64,000 nt of DNA from Megalobrama amblycephala (GCF_018812025.1 NC_063049.1:6671513-6735512), one strand, 5' to 3'. Positions 21,786 through 33,372 are shown, numbered from the stretch's first letter. The notes: generated by a model not told the origin, from the letters alone. Translations and numbers: made by a program.

Positions 21786-21854
21786 GGAGGAGCTTGTGTT
21801 TGTGTTATAAATATACCATAGAATGGACTATATGTACACGGTTACTTCCTGGTT
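21786..21854 (-). promoter_or_regulatory. MS4A promoter-like stretch, unit B
   Basis: Matches the TATA-bearing region at 12395-12460. Minus-strand TATATTTATAA is followed by CACAAGCTCCTCCT, after which homology ends. This is the outer limit of the tandem duplication. Confidence 0.45.
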
Positions 21855-23229
21855 GTGGTTAAGCCAGCTCGGGCATTTCCGGTGAACTGTTAGCTGTTCA
21901 TTCTGTAGTTGCTGTACATCAACATAAAACCATCAATGGTTGACTTTTTAATGTTGTATTCATATTTTAATGCAGTTATCACATTTACCTAATTTGCCAA
22001 TAAATCAGTTTTATTGATTGCAATGAAGACGAATCTATTGGGACCGTTTAAAAATGCGGTGTCTGTAATTAGACACGTAGCCTACATACATTTTTTCCAG
22101 CACTTTAAATGTTATTTTTATAGTGATGACCACAAACATTATTTGTTCATCCTTCTAAGATTGTCCCCAGTGTAAAACCGAACGTTTCAAAATGTAGGAA
22201 ATTCAACATTTGATAGAAAACACTTATTTAAAAATTAAAAAGACGATAATTACCACGTTAACCAGCAGGTGGCGGCAAAGTAGCATTTATTTGCGCATAT
22301 ATCAGCCATTTCTTCTAATCGTTTTTCACTTCGTTTTTGACTTAATATTAAACATGATAAAATAACTAGGTTTAAAAATACATTTTGTCAATGTGACGTA
22401 TGAAGTACTCACAAAATCTTAAGAAAAACAATAACTTTTCTTGTGAATGAATGACACAGAAAGCACTGCACTCTTCCTTTGTAATCACTAATCAGCAGCT
22501 GTCAGTCAGAGCAGCACAAGATCAGTGATTTCAGCACACTTGTGAAAACACACATTTTATTCAATTAATCGAACTAAATAGCACAATAAATATTTTATTT
22601 TGAAGCTTTTTTTTAAATAAAACTGTGAAAACTGATGATCGAAATGAATTTAGCCGATGAGGAACAATGAGGTACATCTTTATTGATTTATTTTTTATGC
22701 TGTCTTATGTTTGAATAACTAAATTAATGCTATGCCTGACTATTTAAGTGACTATATTCTGACTATAAACTAAGTATTACACTACTGATGCTCAACACAC
22801 CAGCACATGACTCTCACCAGAAGTTTAGGCTTATATTATTGTTGAAGTTCTAAAGAACTAATAAGTACTAAAAAAATGTTTTTTAGTTTAAGTTTTCCTT
22901 TAAAAATATAAGCGAGGCTTAACTGATAAAATGTATAAAAATGAATAATAATTAAGATGTATTGTAGTGCAATGATGAATAATGTCAGTGTCAGACAACT
23001 ATAGCTGAATTCCTTAGTTTCACACCAATGAGGGTAAAGGCAGTTTGTGGTTTCTTTATTTCCTTTCCATTCGGCTAGCTATGGTTTTGCTCATCAGCCG
23101 TACTGATTGCTTTATCTGACACGAGCAGACTGCAGTAGCCAATAACTGACAGTAGCGTAATAAAAGACAAAAAAGACACAAAAGTGCATGTTTTTTGTGA
23201 CAACAATAAAAATTATTTGGTTTCAATTC
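21855..23229. other. AT-rich intergenic stretch
   Basis: I see no gene, tRNA or complete transposon here. Open frames are short and without family features. Confidence 0.4.
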
Positions 23230-23487
23230 TCACAGTATGTCAATCACTGTGCTGGTCTCTGATGACATAGAACAGAACTCTAGGATATAATCATTCAGAA
23301 ACTTACTTAACAAATACATCCGTGTCAAACATTGGAGCATAAACTGGGAAAAGAGCAAACACTCCCCTGTGCAGAGAATCTCTTTTCTCGTTATGGAGTT
23401 TAACTCAGGCACCTCGGCCAGACCCCAGCTGTCGCTCGCAAACAGGTGACACAGCTTGGCCGTCAACAGACCACTAAGAACCATCAT
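23230..23487 (-). CDS. Unrecognised 85-codon frame
   Basis: ATG at 23487, stop at 23230-23232. The product (MMVLSGLLTAKLCHLFASDS...) has ordinary globular composition with several Cys and Leu, no low complexity, no clear membrane segment or signal peptide. That makes it more protein-like than the other orphan frames of the window, and it may be one exon or a fragment of a larger gene on the minus strand. I cannot name the family. A perfect 18-bp hairpin lies 25 bp upstream of the start. Confidence 0.35.
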   Translation of the reverse strand: MMVLSGLLTAKLCHLFASDSWGLAEVPELNSITRKEILCTGECLLFSQFMLQCLTRMYLLSKFLNDYILEFCSMSSETSTVIDIL

Positions 23488-23511
23488 AAGGCTTTGAAGT
23501 GACCCTGAGAC

Positions 23512-23553
23512 GGGTGACCCAGGGATGGAGAAGTGTCCATCCCTGGGTCACCC
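23512..23553. repeat. Perfect 18-bp hairpin
   Basis: GGGTGACCCAGGGATGGA, six-base loop, then its exact complement. It is GC-rich within AT-rich surroundings. Confidence 0.85.
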
Positions 23554-23559
23554 GGGACG

Positions 23560-24660
23560 CTATGCTCTTCAACAGGCATAGCTTAGGCTTATTTGAAGGC
23601 AAAACATAAAATCGTGCAACCTGCAAAAAATAAATTAAAAAAAACCTTGAACAAACTTTAGGCTAGATTTAACCTTGAATCAAAATTCATAAAAATGCTG
23701 TGAACTGCATAAATGTTTATTTGGCCTAATGTTTTCTATTTTACTAAACAACAAACACACACAATCATTATATTATTGCATAGCAACACTAAAACACTGT
23801 AATTAACCATTTTTGTCCCACAAACCATGCCCCACCACACATTTTTGACTGACTGAAGTACTGTCCCACATTAGGCAATCATACTGTCCCACTTTTTGAA
23901 ACCACATTTCCTAAAGTGGGACACTAGGAAATTTGATAAAAATATAAAATATATAGTTTACACATACAATGTTATAGTATTTTTTGATGGACATACATTT
24001 CATAAGCACATTAGGCCAAAAGATATCATGATTTTTTTGTTTAAAATTAATTTATACTCCTTAATGTCAAGTTTGTCAAAACTCTGTCATTGACCTTTGG
24101 GTGGCTTTCACACAAGGTCCTTCCTTTTTGATGATTGCTACAGTCTCATATATGACTGGACATTTGAGAAGCTATGTGATTTTGATCACATGGCACCACA
24201 GCTTCAGATAACCTATAGTTTCACTGACATTCATGTGTTTATGCGGGACCTACAAACACTAAACCTTAGGTGTCCCACATTAGGGCAATTCACCCTAGTG
24301 TATGTCATCTGAGTGCACTATATCTGCAAAGAGTGAGCGACATGAAGTGAGTGAATTTGGACGCTGACGTAGCCTATAACTGTGCGTCAGAGAGCTGGAG
24401 CTATCACAGAAACGGCTCAACACGTGATAAAACTACTTTTATCCTACATGTTACTTCATAAAACAATATTAATAACAATCTTAATGACTGTATTTTGTAA
24501 TCATACATACCATACATGCCTGCTTTGTAGTTTAATCGATTGTATGGTTTGTCATGCTTAATATGTGTTCATAATCATTAAATAGGCTACTATTAAAAAA
24601 ACTGCAAACAAAAACAAACTTTAACAAGTGTACAATATTTCATATATTTATTAGTTATAA
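23560..24660. other. Intergenic stretch with a GTCCCACATTAGG-type repeat
   Basis: Related blocks (CTGTCCCACATTAGGCAAT at 23861 and GTGTCCCACATTAGGGCAAT at 24270) lie about 400 bp apart and suggest a dispersed element. The 71-codon frame at 24097-24312 falls inside this and is not supported as a gene. Confidence 0.3.
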
Positions 24661-24776
24661 TAAAGTTATTTTTAGTTTGTTAGAATCACAGATGACGTGG
24701 TCGTTGAGCATTAAGTTCCATAAAATTGTTCACATCACATCCTTCACTGGATACAAGTTCTAAAAAATCCAGTCGT

Positions 24777-25756
24777 TCACAAGGGGAAAATCAGAAAGCC
24801 ACTGAAACTAGTGTAACTTTCTGGATCATCGTAAACCCAGGTGTTCCTCCAAAGCTGTGTATAAATCTTATCGCCGATCTCCAGTGAGAGAACAACACCA
24901 TTGCTGCCGTTACCATTGCTAATAGGGAACCAGGCATGCACAGAGCACTGCGTTTCACCATTCTTCAAGAGACTGACGGCCATTGTTCTTCCAGTATGAC
25001 TATGAGCGTAAAATCTGAAGTAATAGACTCCTTTTACTGGTGCTGTGAAAATACCTGTAAGGCACATGTAAAGAAGACACAGAAAATGTCATACGTGAAC
25101 AGGTTTATAAACTGCATGTCATTACAGTATTTCTGTAATTCTCTTTACTGTACTTACCAGTGTTTGAGTCATAGGCATTTCCAATATTACTGAAAACTTT
25201 CTTGTATTCCAGAATTTTTAGATCATCCATAGGCCCAGTATGTCCTGTTCCAGATGCCAGAAGTCCAGCTGAGAAAGCAACCTTTTTGGCTGTAAATAAG
25301 CGAATACTGATGTAAAATGTGTTATTAAAACATTTAAATGTCTTTGAGAACAAAATATGCCTTATACTTGCCTTCATTCTCTTTTCGGACAGTTTCAAGC
25401 TCATTTTTTTAATCTTGTACTAAGGTTTTCAAAACTGTACAAATACACATGGATATGGTAACGTTACAATATGGCTGAACAATGAATTAAAAAAGTTGTG
25501 TAAGTTGTGATTTCTTTAAAACAGTTAATAAATTGCAAAGTTTTTCCACAATGACATGTTCAATACATATCCACCTTACCTTCATTCTCACTCAATACTT
25601 TGGTCAGTGTTTCTTCTAATTTTTGTATCCTTTCACCCATGTTTTTTAGCTTCTCAAGCTCAGCCAGTATGTCCATAGTTGGTGACAACACATCTTGTGC
25701 AGTTGAGCACAGAGCAGCAGTGCCAGCAGCAATATTGCCATTGTCTCACTTTTCAT
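24777..25756 (-). pseudogene. Secreted C1q-domain (C1q-like) gene with disabling changes
   Basis: Four exons on the minus strand: 25756-25580 (leader plus coiled coil), 25434-25372 (63 bp, coiled coil), 25289-25158 (start of C1q domain, KKVAFSAGLLASGTGHTGP) and 25054-24777 (rest of C1q domain, ending SFSGFLIFPL and stop). Introns are phase 1 throughout. The family is secreted and trimerises through the C1q/TNF-like beta-jelly-roll head; fish have many such immune lectin-like genes. The leader MKSETMAILLLALLLCAQ and the coiled coil (MDILAELEKLKNMGERIQKL) are in different frames, one base apart. Exon 2 holds TAA at 25409-25411 and a GC donor. Exon 2 could be skipped in frame, but the exon 1 shift still removes the leader. 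A sequencing error cannot be excluded. Confidence 0.8.
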
Positions 25757-25804
25757 TTATTTTTCAGACAGTCAAATTACACCAGTGAGTTTTCCACAAT
25801 ACAG

Positions 25805-25850
25805 CTTTGAATGGCACAAGCTGTTCTTAAATACTGTTTTAAGGTTGCGA
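25805..25850 (-). promoter_or_regulatory. Putative C1q-like promoter
   Basis: Minus-strand TATTTAAG at 25826-25833 lies about 70 bp before the start codon, in a stretch that is conserved in an inverted copy at 27215-27250. Confidence 0.5.
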
Positions 25851-25990
25851 AAATTTGTAAACTTTTGTACTTTAGACTTATTTTTGAAGAGTTTTGTTTA
25901 TTTTAGTAGTCCATTAGGGCAAGTCACATGTAGAGATAAATACACTGAAAGTACAATTTCAGCATAATATATGCATTAATGGATTATGAG
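25805..25990. repeat. Left arm of a 190-bp inverted repeat
   Basis: Covers the C1q-like promoter and its upstream flank. The inverted partner is 27058-27247, with roughly nine bases in ten identical by eye. The spacer is about 1.07 kb. Confidence 0.85.
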
Positions 25991-26039
25991 TGTGTGTGGT
26001 TCAGGTATACTCTTATGTAACGGGGACAACATTATTTCA

Positions 26040-26620
26040 AACCAAAAACAAGATTATTTGGTGCCACTTTATAGTAACTGCACACTATGAAGCATTAGTT
26101 AAGCATTAGTAAATAGTCAATTCATCATTTACTATTACAATTCACTAGTAAGCAGTTTATAAATACAGCTATAAATGCTTTGCTCTTGATATATAAGCAT
26201 ATCTATAATGTGTTTTTCATACTTTTTAATGATTAATTTATAATTTCTAAATTAAGTATAACATTATTTACAAACCAGTCATTTAAGAGTTGTCAGTGGT
26301 TCATAAGATCATTTAGGGAGTGTAAGTAAATGATTAATAAACTATTTAAATGTACATTTATACATCTTATTTAGACATATAGTAATAGTTACTCAGTGTG
26401 TTAATAAATGCTTTAGTAACACATATTCCTACTGCAATTCATGATTAATTCAGGTAGTTATCAAGCATTTAGAAGTGGTCAGTTAACTATTTTTGTGAGC
26501 TCAAGTGAGGACTGTTTATGCTTCGTAAAGGTCTTATAAATGAGATTTAAAGGTTCAGTGATCTTATGATTATTGGTTAGATCAAAATCTCAATCATAGG
26601 TATTGTAGTCTCAGTCATCA
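26040..26620. repeat. AT-rich repeat with a GGTGCCACTTTATAGTAA end
   Basis: Resembles the GGTAACACTTTA group in its end and in the internal TTAGTTAAGCATTAGTAA-type motifs. The right limit could not be placed. Confidence 0.35.
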
Positions 26621-26975
26621 GTTTAGAAACTGGCGCCTCGACCCCTGTGATGTGTGGCAGCAGCAGCGCAAGATCTCAGGAGAATGACCGAGCAGACACA
26701 GATCAAGTGTGGTACAAAGCATTCTCAGATTTATTCAGGAAGAAGGGTCATATTTATAGACATAGGTCAAACAACAATCTCCAATCATACGACTTACGAA
26801 TCAAACCTTACCATGTATGGCATTTCAAGAAATATAATAACAAGTAAGAAATGTATGTGCGTAAATGAGTGTCAGTGTGTCCAAGGACTACTACTACTTG
26901 TTTTGTCTAGGTAGGTACATGATGTGCACAATGGAAAAATCCCAAGACAAAGTCAAAAAGTGAAGCCCAAGAAAT

Positions 26976-27045
26976 AAGAAATTATTTTACAATGGCCACT
27001 TTAAATCATTTATGATTTAAAGTGGCCATTGTTAAATAATTTCTT
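26976..27045. repeat. 34-bp-arm hairpin
   Basis: Arms around TT at 27010: AAGAAATTATTTTACAATGG... and its complement, with one visible mismatch. It lies directly beside the right arm of the C1q promoter inverted repeat. Confidence 0.85.
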
Positions 27046-27057
27046 AATTGTTAAATC

Positions 27058-27247
27058 GTTTAATCCATTAATGCATATATTATGCTGAAATTGTACTTTC
27101 AGTGTATTTATTTCTACATTTGATTTGCCCTAATGGACTACTAAAATAAACAAAACTCTTCAAAAATCAGTCTAAAGTACAAAAGTTTACAAACTTTCAC
27201 AACCTTAAAACAAAGTATTTAAGAAGAGCTTGTGCCATTCAAAGCAC
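27058..27247. repeat. Right arm of the C1q promoter inverted repeat
   Basis: Inverted copy of 25805-25990, including a plus-strand GTATTTAAG at 27217. No C1q exon follows on the plus strand, so the second gene, if it ever existed, has been lost. Confidence 0.85.
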
Positions 27248-27299
27248 ATAAAAGCAGTAAAACCATCAGTAGAACAGGAAACAACAAATTAAGGTATGT

Positions 27300-27830
27300 C
27301 GCCCAGTTAGAGAACCATTATCTCATCCCTTTACCCCAGTCATATGCTTCAGGTGGATCAACAATTATGGTTTTCATGTGATTTATCAAGTCAAATATAT
27401 TGTTGTAGTAATCTGGAATTGAAAAACAGCAAGCCTCCTGCCTTGGCTGTTAAAAGGTTTAAGGTCATTCTGTTCTGAATTACAGCACTTCTTAACGCTC
27501 TCATTTCGTCATTTAACAGAGTGATGGAATCAGCAGTGTCATTCTTCATTTGTTCTAACATCAAAACCAGTCCATTCATCTGTCGCAAGGCAGGAACCAC
27601 TCCCCCAAATACCCAGAGACATTCATCTCTCTGATTGAAACTTTCAGTCCATTTCTGGTTCGTGTGACATCAATCATTGTTTTGCAGACTGAATTTCCCA
27701 TTTTGTGTTCACCATTCTGACTACACACACAAGTGTCCCCCATCTCCCATTGCACTCTAGGTCAGTTCGCTTTGTTGAAAGTTTGCATGCGTTTGAAACA
27801 GTCACAACTCCATTATTCCGATTCCATAGT
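27300..27830 (-). pseudogene. Endogenous retrovirus envelope remnant (transmembrane subunit region)
   Basis: A minus-strand frame at 27600-27391 contains the IQNRMTLNLLTAKAGG motif, matching the heptad-repeat and immunosuppressive-type segment of retroviral transmembrane subunits. The Cys residues that should follow are lost by a change of frame. Upstream sequence to about 27800 keeps Cys-bearing, env-like pieces in more than one frame. No gag, pol or LTR is seen next to it. It is a non-coding relic. Confidence 0.6.
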
Positions 27831-28502
27831 GCCAGTCTCCTAAAGCTAAAATATTCAAGATGGTGATTGGCAGGGTGCAGGTCTGATTACTTTTTACATC
27901 ATTCATGTTGATTGTCTCCTAAAGATCATTGGATTGGATTATTGGATTGATATGATTGACTTGACATTTATAGGTGCATCTCAGTAAATTAGAATGTCAT
28001 GGAAAATTTCATTTATTTCAGTAATTCAACTCAAATTGTGGAACTCGTGCATTAAATTAATTCAATGCACACAGACTGAAGTACTTTAAGTCTTTGGTTC
28101 TTTTAATTGTGATGATTTTGGCTCACATTTAACAAAAACCCACCAATTCACTATCTCAATGAATTAGAATACTTTCCTAAGATCAATAAAACATTTTTTT
28201 TTTTTTTTTTTTTTAGTGAATTGTTGGCCTTCTGGAAAGTATGTTAATTTACTGTATATATACTCAATACTTGGTTGGGCCTCCTTTTGCATAAATTACT
28301 GCATCAATGCGGCATGGCATGGAGGCACGAAAATGAAAATGGAAAATGAAATCAGCATCTCCATAAAGCTTGTCAGCAGAGGGAAGCATTAAGTGCTCTA
28401 AAATGTCCTGGTAGATGGCTGCGCTGACTGTGGACTTCAGAAAACACAGTGGTCCAAAGTCCTCTTTTCAGATGAAAGTAAATTTTGCATTTCCTTTGGA
28501 AA

Positions 28503-28850
28503 TCAGGGTCCCAGAGTCTGGAGGAAGAGTGGAGTGACACAGAAACCATGTTGCTTGAAGTCCAGTGTAAAGTTTCCACAGTCAGTGATGGTTTGGGGTG
28601 CCATGTCATCTGCTGGTGTTGGTCCACTGTGTTGTCTGAAGTCCACAGTCAACGCAGCTGTATACCAGGAAATTTTAGAGCACTTCATGCTTCCTTCTGC
28701 TGGCAAGCTTTATGGAGATGCTGATTTCATTTCCCAGCAGGATTTGGCACCTGCCCACACTGCCAAAGCTACCAAAAGCTGGTGTTACTGTGCTTGATTG
28801 GCCAGCAAACTCACCTGAGCTGAACCCCATAGAGAATCTATGAGAGGAAG
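28503..28850 (+). pseudogene. Tc1-like transposase remnant
   Basis: The DDE-domain part of a mariner/Tc1 transposase, with SVMVWGAMSSAGVGPL and LYGDADFISQQDLAPAHTAK (the second Asp region). Frameshifts follow at about 28785. The N-terminal DNA-binding part is missing, replaced by an inverted copy of the catalytic region. The C-terminal part is beyond the hAT insertion. Confidence 0.85.
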
Positions 28851-29150
28851 ATGAGAGCAGTGTATGTGCAGGAATCCTGAAGTTAATTTCAATACCTTTT
28901 TAAGACTTTTTGAAGACCTTCTCAAAATATTTTAAGACCTCATCGCACTTCAAGTTCTAATCAGCAACAAACCTTTAACTTAATAAACAGTTGTAGTCTG
29001 CAAATAAATCTATAGAGCACAACCATACAACAGAACTCAGATAAGCTCGGAAGAAACAAAGCTCAAAAGAATAAATTAAAGCAAAGTTTATTAAGGCAAG
29101 GTTTATTAAAATATACATTAACAAAGAGCAACAGTGAATCATATACTGAT

Positions 29151-32100
29151 TCAAACTCCTGACATGTGCCTCAGTTCATTTGATTTGCTTTCAATAAACG
29201 TTTTAGTTTGCTCCAGATCATTGAGTTTTTCTTTGTGTCTTCTCCTCAAGGTGTTGGATTTGGTGATCAGTTGGGCCATTAATGAGCCAGATTTTCCTGC
29301 TCTGCTAGCTGATCTGCATCTTTTTCTTAAAAGACTCTTTCTTAAGACTTTTCTCTTCTTTTTCAGAACTTCTAACTCGTCTTCAGCTTCTTTCCTCTTG
29401 AGGCTCTGTCTGGTAGTCTCTTTCTTCTTCCTTTCTTGTTCCAAGTGAATCCTGTACTTTGACCTCGCAGAGGCTACAGAAGCCAGGAGCTCCTTAGTCA
29501 GAGGTACCTTTAGAACACCCCCACAGGCACTGACCTTGTCGCAAATCAACCTCAAGGATGTTGCAGGTTTCGACCTGCTTGTTGACTGAGAATCCTCTCT
29601 CTACTGTGGCTTGTCCATGGGAGAGAATTAGAAGGCTCTGACAGAACTCTGACAACTCAGGGTAAGACTTGCTGATTGCTGAGTGCAAGAACACGTCAAT
29701 CCGCTGCTGCAGTGGCTGAAAGGAGAGGAAACACTCATCTCTAGCCTCAACAGTGAGAAAGCTCTGAAATTGTTGGACAATCACATCACCTGCAATGAGA
29801 TAATTAAATAGGTAATTACTAAATTTCGTAATGTGCCAATATTAGAGGACATACAATGACCTATCAGCTTCTACTCTCTTTATACTATTTTTCCTAACCA
29901 GCTGAGACGCTTCCTGCCAACTGATTATCCTGCAGGAATTTCTGCACTGTAGTCTTCATCTTTGTGAGACACCACTCTGGATCCCTGTGCATGCTTGTGG
30001 GCTCCAAACATGCTATGGCCCTGACCACTGAAAACTTCAAGGGACTTTTCTCCTGTAGTTTCTTAACCATGGTAACCAGACCCTGCCTACACTCTCTCCT
30101 GAAGATGAGCACAGAAAGCTCCCCTACCCCGTCTCCTGGCTCGGTCTGAAGTGCCTGACAAGTAGAACATAAAATGTAAACATACACTGTAAATGGCATA
30201 AAAAATTAAGATTTATAATTTAACAAAGGTTACCTCCCTCTAATTGAACTTATTAAATAACATAAATAAATAATAAATATATAATAAATAAATATATTTT
30301 TTAAAACTACATACAGTAACTGCTAATCATTGCTAGCAGTAAAATAAAATGTTAAAAAGGTTAATTTCTTAACATTTACACTGGTTTTCTCAAAGGGATT
30401 CTTAACATTCACAACTGGTTAGATTGGTGTACAATAAAAATCCATACACACAATGCTACAAAGAGAATATATCAAACTTGCCCTTGTGGCAGATTCAGCG
30501 CCTAGGCCTATATCAGCATTCATAACTGGGACCCAGTTCGCCTCATCAGCCACATTGACTTTGGTCAGCTGCAGGGGGGTGAGGTCATGCAGGTGCTCTC
30601 TCTTAAAAAAACGTCTCAGTAGACTCTTATGAGGATACAGCAAGCAATTAGTGGCAGGACTATTTAATATAGATTTATCATATTCAGTTGAATTAATCCT
30701 TACTGTTTTCGTTTACCTTAAGCAGCTCACTCAGATCTTTGGCCAAGAAGGGCAAAACTGGCTCATCTGTCTGGTATTTGGTCAGAAAGGGGTTGAAGGT
30801 TCTGGATATCGCCAGGAAGAACTGGAGTTTGGCAATGATAAGGGGATCAGCTTGTGCTGCCTCAATGGTGCCCGGGTTTGGGAGCTTCTTTTGCTTGACT
30901 GCATCCACGTACTGCATAAACAAATACAATTTTATTTACATACTTGGCAACATAAAGCACTTTATATGGGTTTTCGAGGGTGAAGTAAAAAAAAAAAAAC
31001 AGTTAACCCAAATAAGTAAATTTAGTACTTAAGAACTGTAAAAAATCTTCCCTGAACTCTCAAAGTAAGACACTCATGCAAGCACCTGAAGAATGTATTT
31101 GCTACATAACAATTTTATGAAACGTGTGCATAGAAATATAGTACATTATAAGAAATGTAAAACTATCAAAAATTGACGAGTAAGTAAATAGTAAACAAAC
31201 ATAATACCTGCATAATCACTGGCCAAACTTGAAATGCCCTCTCTGCTACAGGGAGATTTTCCACCCATCTGTGGCCACAAAATGGCAGCGGAAAGCAGGT
31301 GGACCCAGTCAAGGCAGTGAAGTCCTCCCTCCTAGCAGGAACATTGTGGAAAAGGAAATGGAGTGCCCGAAGAAGCTTGTCCAGCTGTCACATGGTAAAG
31401 CCTGCCTTCACTGCATTGTGGAGTGTGTGAAGCCCACAGCTTCCAACCTTGACCAGGTGAGCTCCATACAGCTCTGCATGCTCCTTCTGAAGAAGGTCTC
31501 CCAACTTCACGTTGACATTGGGGCCGTCCATACTGATGGAGACAAGCTGCCTCATATTCAGTTTTGCAACACACTCCTGTGAATGACAATAAATGTTTAT
31601 TATTGAAATACACAGGCAATCAAATCAAAATGTATTTATTGTAGCACTTTTCATACATAATGCAGCACAAAGTGCTTTACGTTATTAAATTGTACTATGT
31701 TATGTAAATAATTATTAGAAATTCAACTATTTGTTGTTCAGATTTCACAAGCATAACTACAATAAGAACATACCAGACAGTATTTTTTATACCTGAAACA
31801 AACAAGTGTTGAATACTGAACAAACAAACACACAGAAATAATGAAATTTATTAGACTACACTTACTTTAATGTGATGCAACAGGTCCTGAGCTGTTCCGT
31901 GTCCCAGGAATTGAGAGCCCAGATACCTGGACTGGACACAGTCATCATCCCAAAACCGAACATGTACGTCAAGCTGCTTCTTCTTTGTTGACTGATTGAG
32001 AGACTCGTCAAACATTAACACAAACGGGCCCGCTTTGTTGATGGTGTCAACGAGCTGCTGCTTAAAGAAGGTTGCAAGCCCGAATCTCATGATGTAACCA

Positions 32101-33372
32101 GTTTTGTCCTTGCCACAGGTGAATGTCTTAGCTATGTCCGAATCCGGAAACATTGACTTGAAAATATCAGAAATATCTTCGTGTGAGTTCAGTGAGTGGT
32201 GATTCACCGCAGTATTGAGACACCAGATAACCTCCGCGCGCATCGTTGATGTCCCGCCCATAGCCACCCTGATGTCGGCCGATGATGGGGCAGAGGTCGC
32301 TGTCGTAGCTGTTTTGACAAGTTCAGCTGTCGTGTTAGGTAGTGGTGTCGCTGTTGGAGCACAGAAACGGGCGATGGACAGCTGCGTAGTGATGGCCAAT
32401 TTCGAAACACTGCTTCATGAATCTTTTGTTTCGAACCATTGATTCGGAGCGTGTATCAAACTCCCAAAGTCACGTGATTTTATTAAACGATGCTTCATTA
32501 CGTCATCACTGTTTTGAAACATTTCAAAATATTTCGAAATTTCAATGGTTCACCGGTAGAGGGCGATGATAAAGTGAGCCCATGAATCATGTAGATTCAC
32601 TGAGAACTGTTGAACAAGTGTCTATTGGCTTTACCCTATGGTTTTACATGATCTCCGATCAGGTTTATACATTTGTAGATGTTTTAATTAGATATTATAA
32701 TAATTAAAATGTATAATGGTAGTTATTAATCTCGTATTTGCCTGTTTAGCTTGAGCCATGGAACAGAGAAACAAGCCTTAAAAAATTGATAAAAGAACAC
32801 ATATTATACAGACACTATATATTTAATCTTATTAGTTTAGTTAATTCCATTTGATTGATTTTACCTTCAATAAGACTTTTGCAATACATTTGTAAAAGGG
32901 TATTTTTAATGCATGTTTGGCCTGAGTTTTGTTGCATTTACACTGTTCTGACCGCTAGAGGTCACTGTGGAGACGGGTGTCAGATTGTTTCGAAGCCTCG
33001 ACACATTACGGCACATTTGATTCAACTGCTTCAGTGTTTCACGAAGCCTCGATTTGCCCATCACTGCAGCTGCGACTGCTCTCTGCGGCCAACGGCGGCC
33101 TTGTGGCTAGCACCGTACATGTGGGACATGACAGAGTTGTTGCCCATCGAGGCTACGCTAATCTTCTTTTTACAATATGTACAGTAAGCCTCACAGTTGT
33201 TTTCAGCGACAGGCTTCAGACTTCTCCAACCAGGAGTCCGCAAATTTACATTTCCCCATTTCGGAGTCTGTTTCGCGACGTGTGGAGGGCGACACATCAC
33301 TTAACCGCGCATTTCGCAAAATACGTGGAGTCACCCGTAGACGGCGCGCACGCCCTGAGCCGATCTCACTGA
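29151..33372 (-). pseudogene. hAT-like transposase, multi-exon, disabled
   Basis: Pieces in order from the N-terminus: a BED-type zinc finger (CTYC...H...H, 33200-33090); core domain (32378-31863, with FMFDES-like VLMFDESLNQSTKKK); further blocks at 31577-31206, 30913-30710, 30640-30480, 30155-29895; a C-terminal hAT dimerisation block at 29784-29600 (LSHGQATVERGFSVNKQ); and a Lys/Glu-rich coiled coil ending at 29151. Breaks include a frame change just before the zinc finger near 33230, the MITE inserted in the exon at 32387-33066, and a frame change near 29555. Introns are inferred from frame changes and splice-like sites. Transposase only; no host function suggested. Confidence 0.75.
32387..33066. 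mobile_element. hAT-type MITE inside a transposase exon
   Basis: Ends TAGTGATGGCCAATTTCGAA and, on the complement, CAGTGATGGGCAAATCGAGG; a perfect 8-bp duplication CAGCTGCG at 32379-32386 and 33067-33074. Removing it plus one duplication joins the two parts of the transposase exon in frame (EQSQL then SIARFC). No coding capacity of its own. Confidence 0.9.

Larger units (their letters stand above)
12458..21854. repeat. Tandem segmental duplication, unit B
   Basis: Second copy of unit A, longer because of later insertions (12820-15008, 17057-17251, 18137-19932). It begins inside MS4A exon 2 and ends at the promoter-like stretch 21786-21854, which matches 12395-12460 up to the join. Confidence 0.8.
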
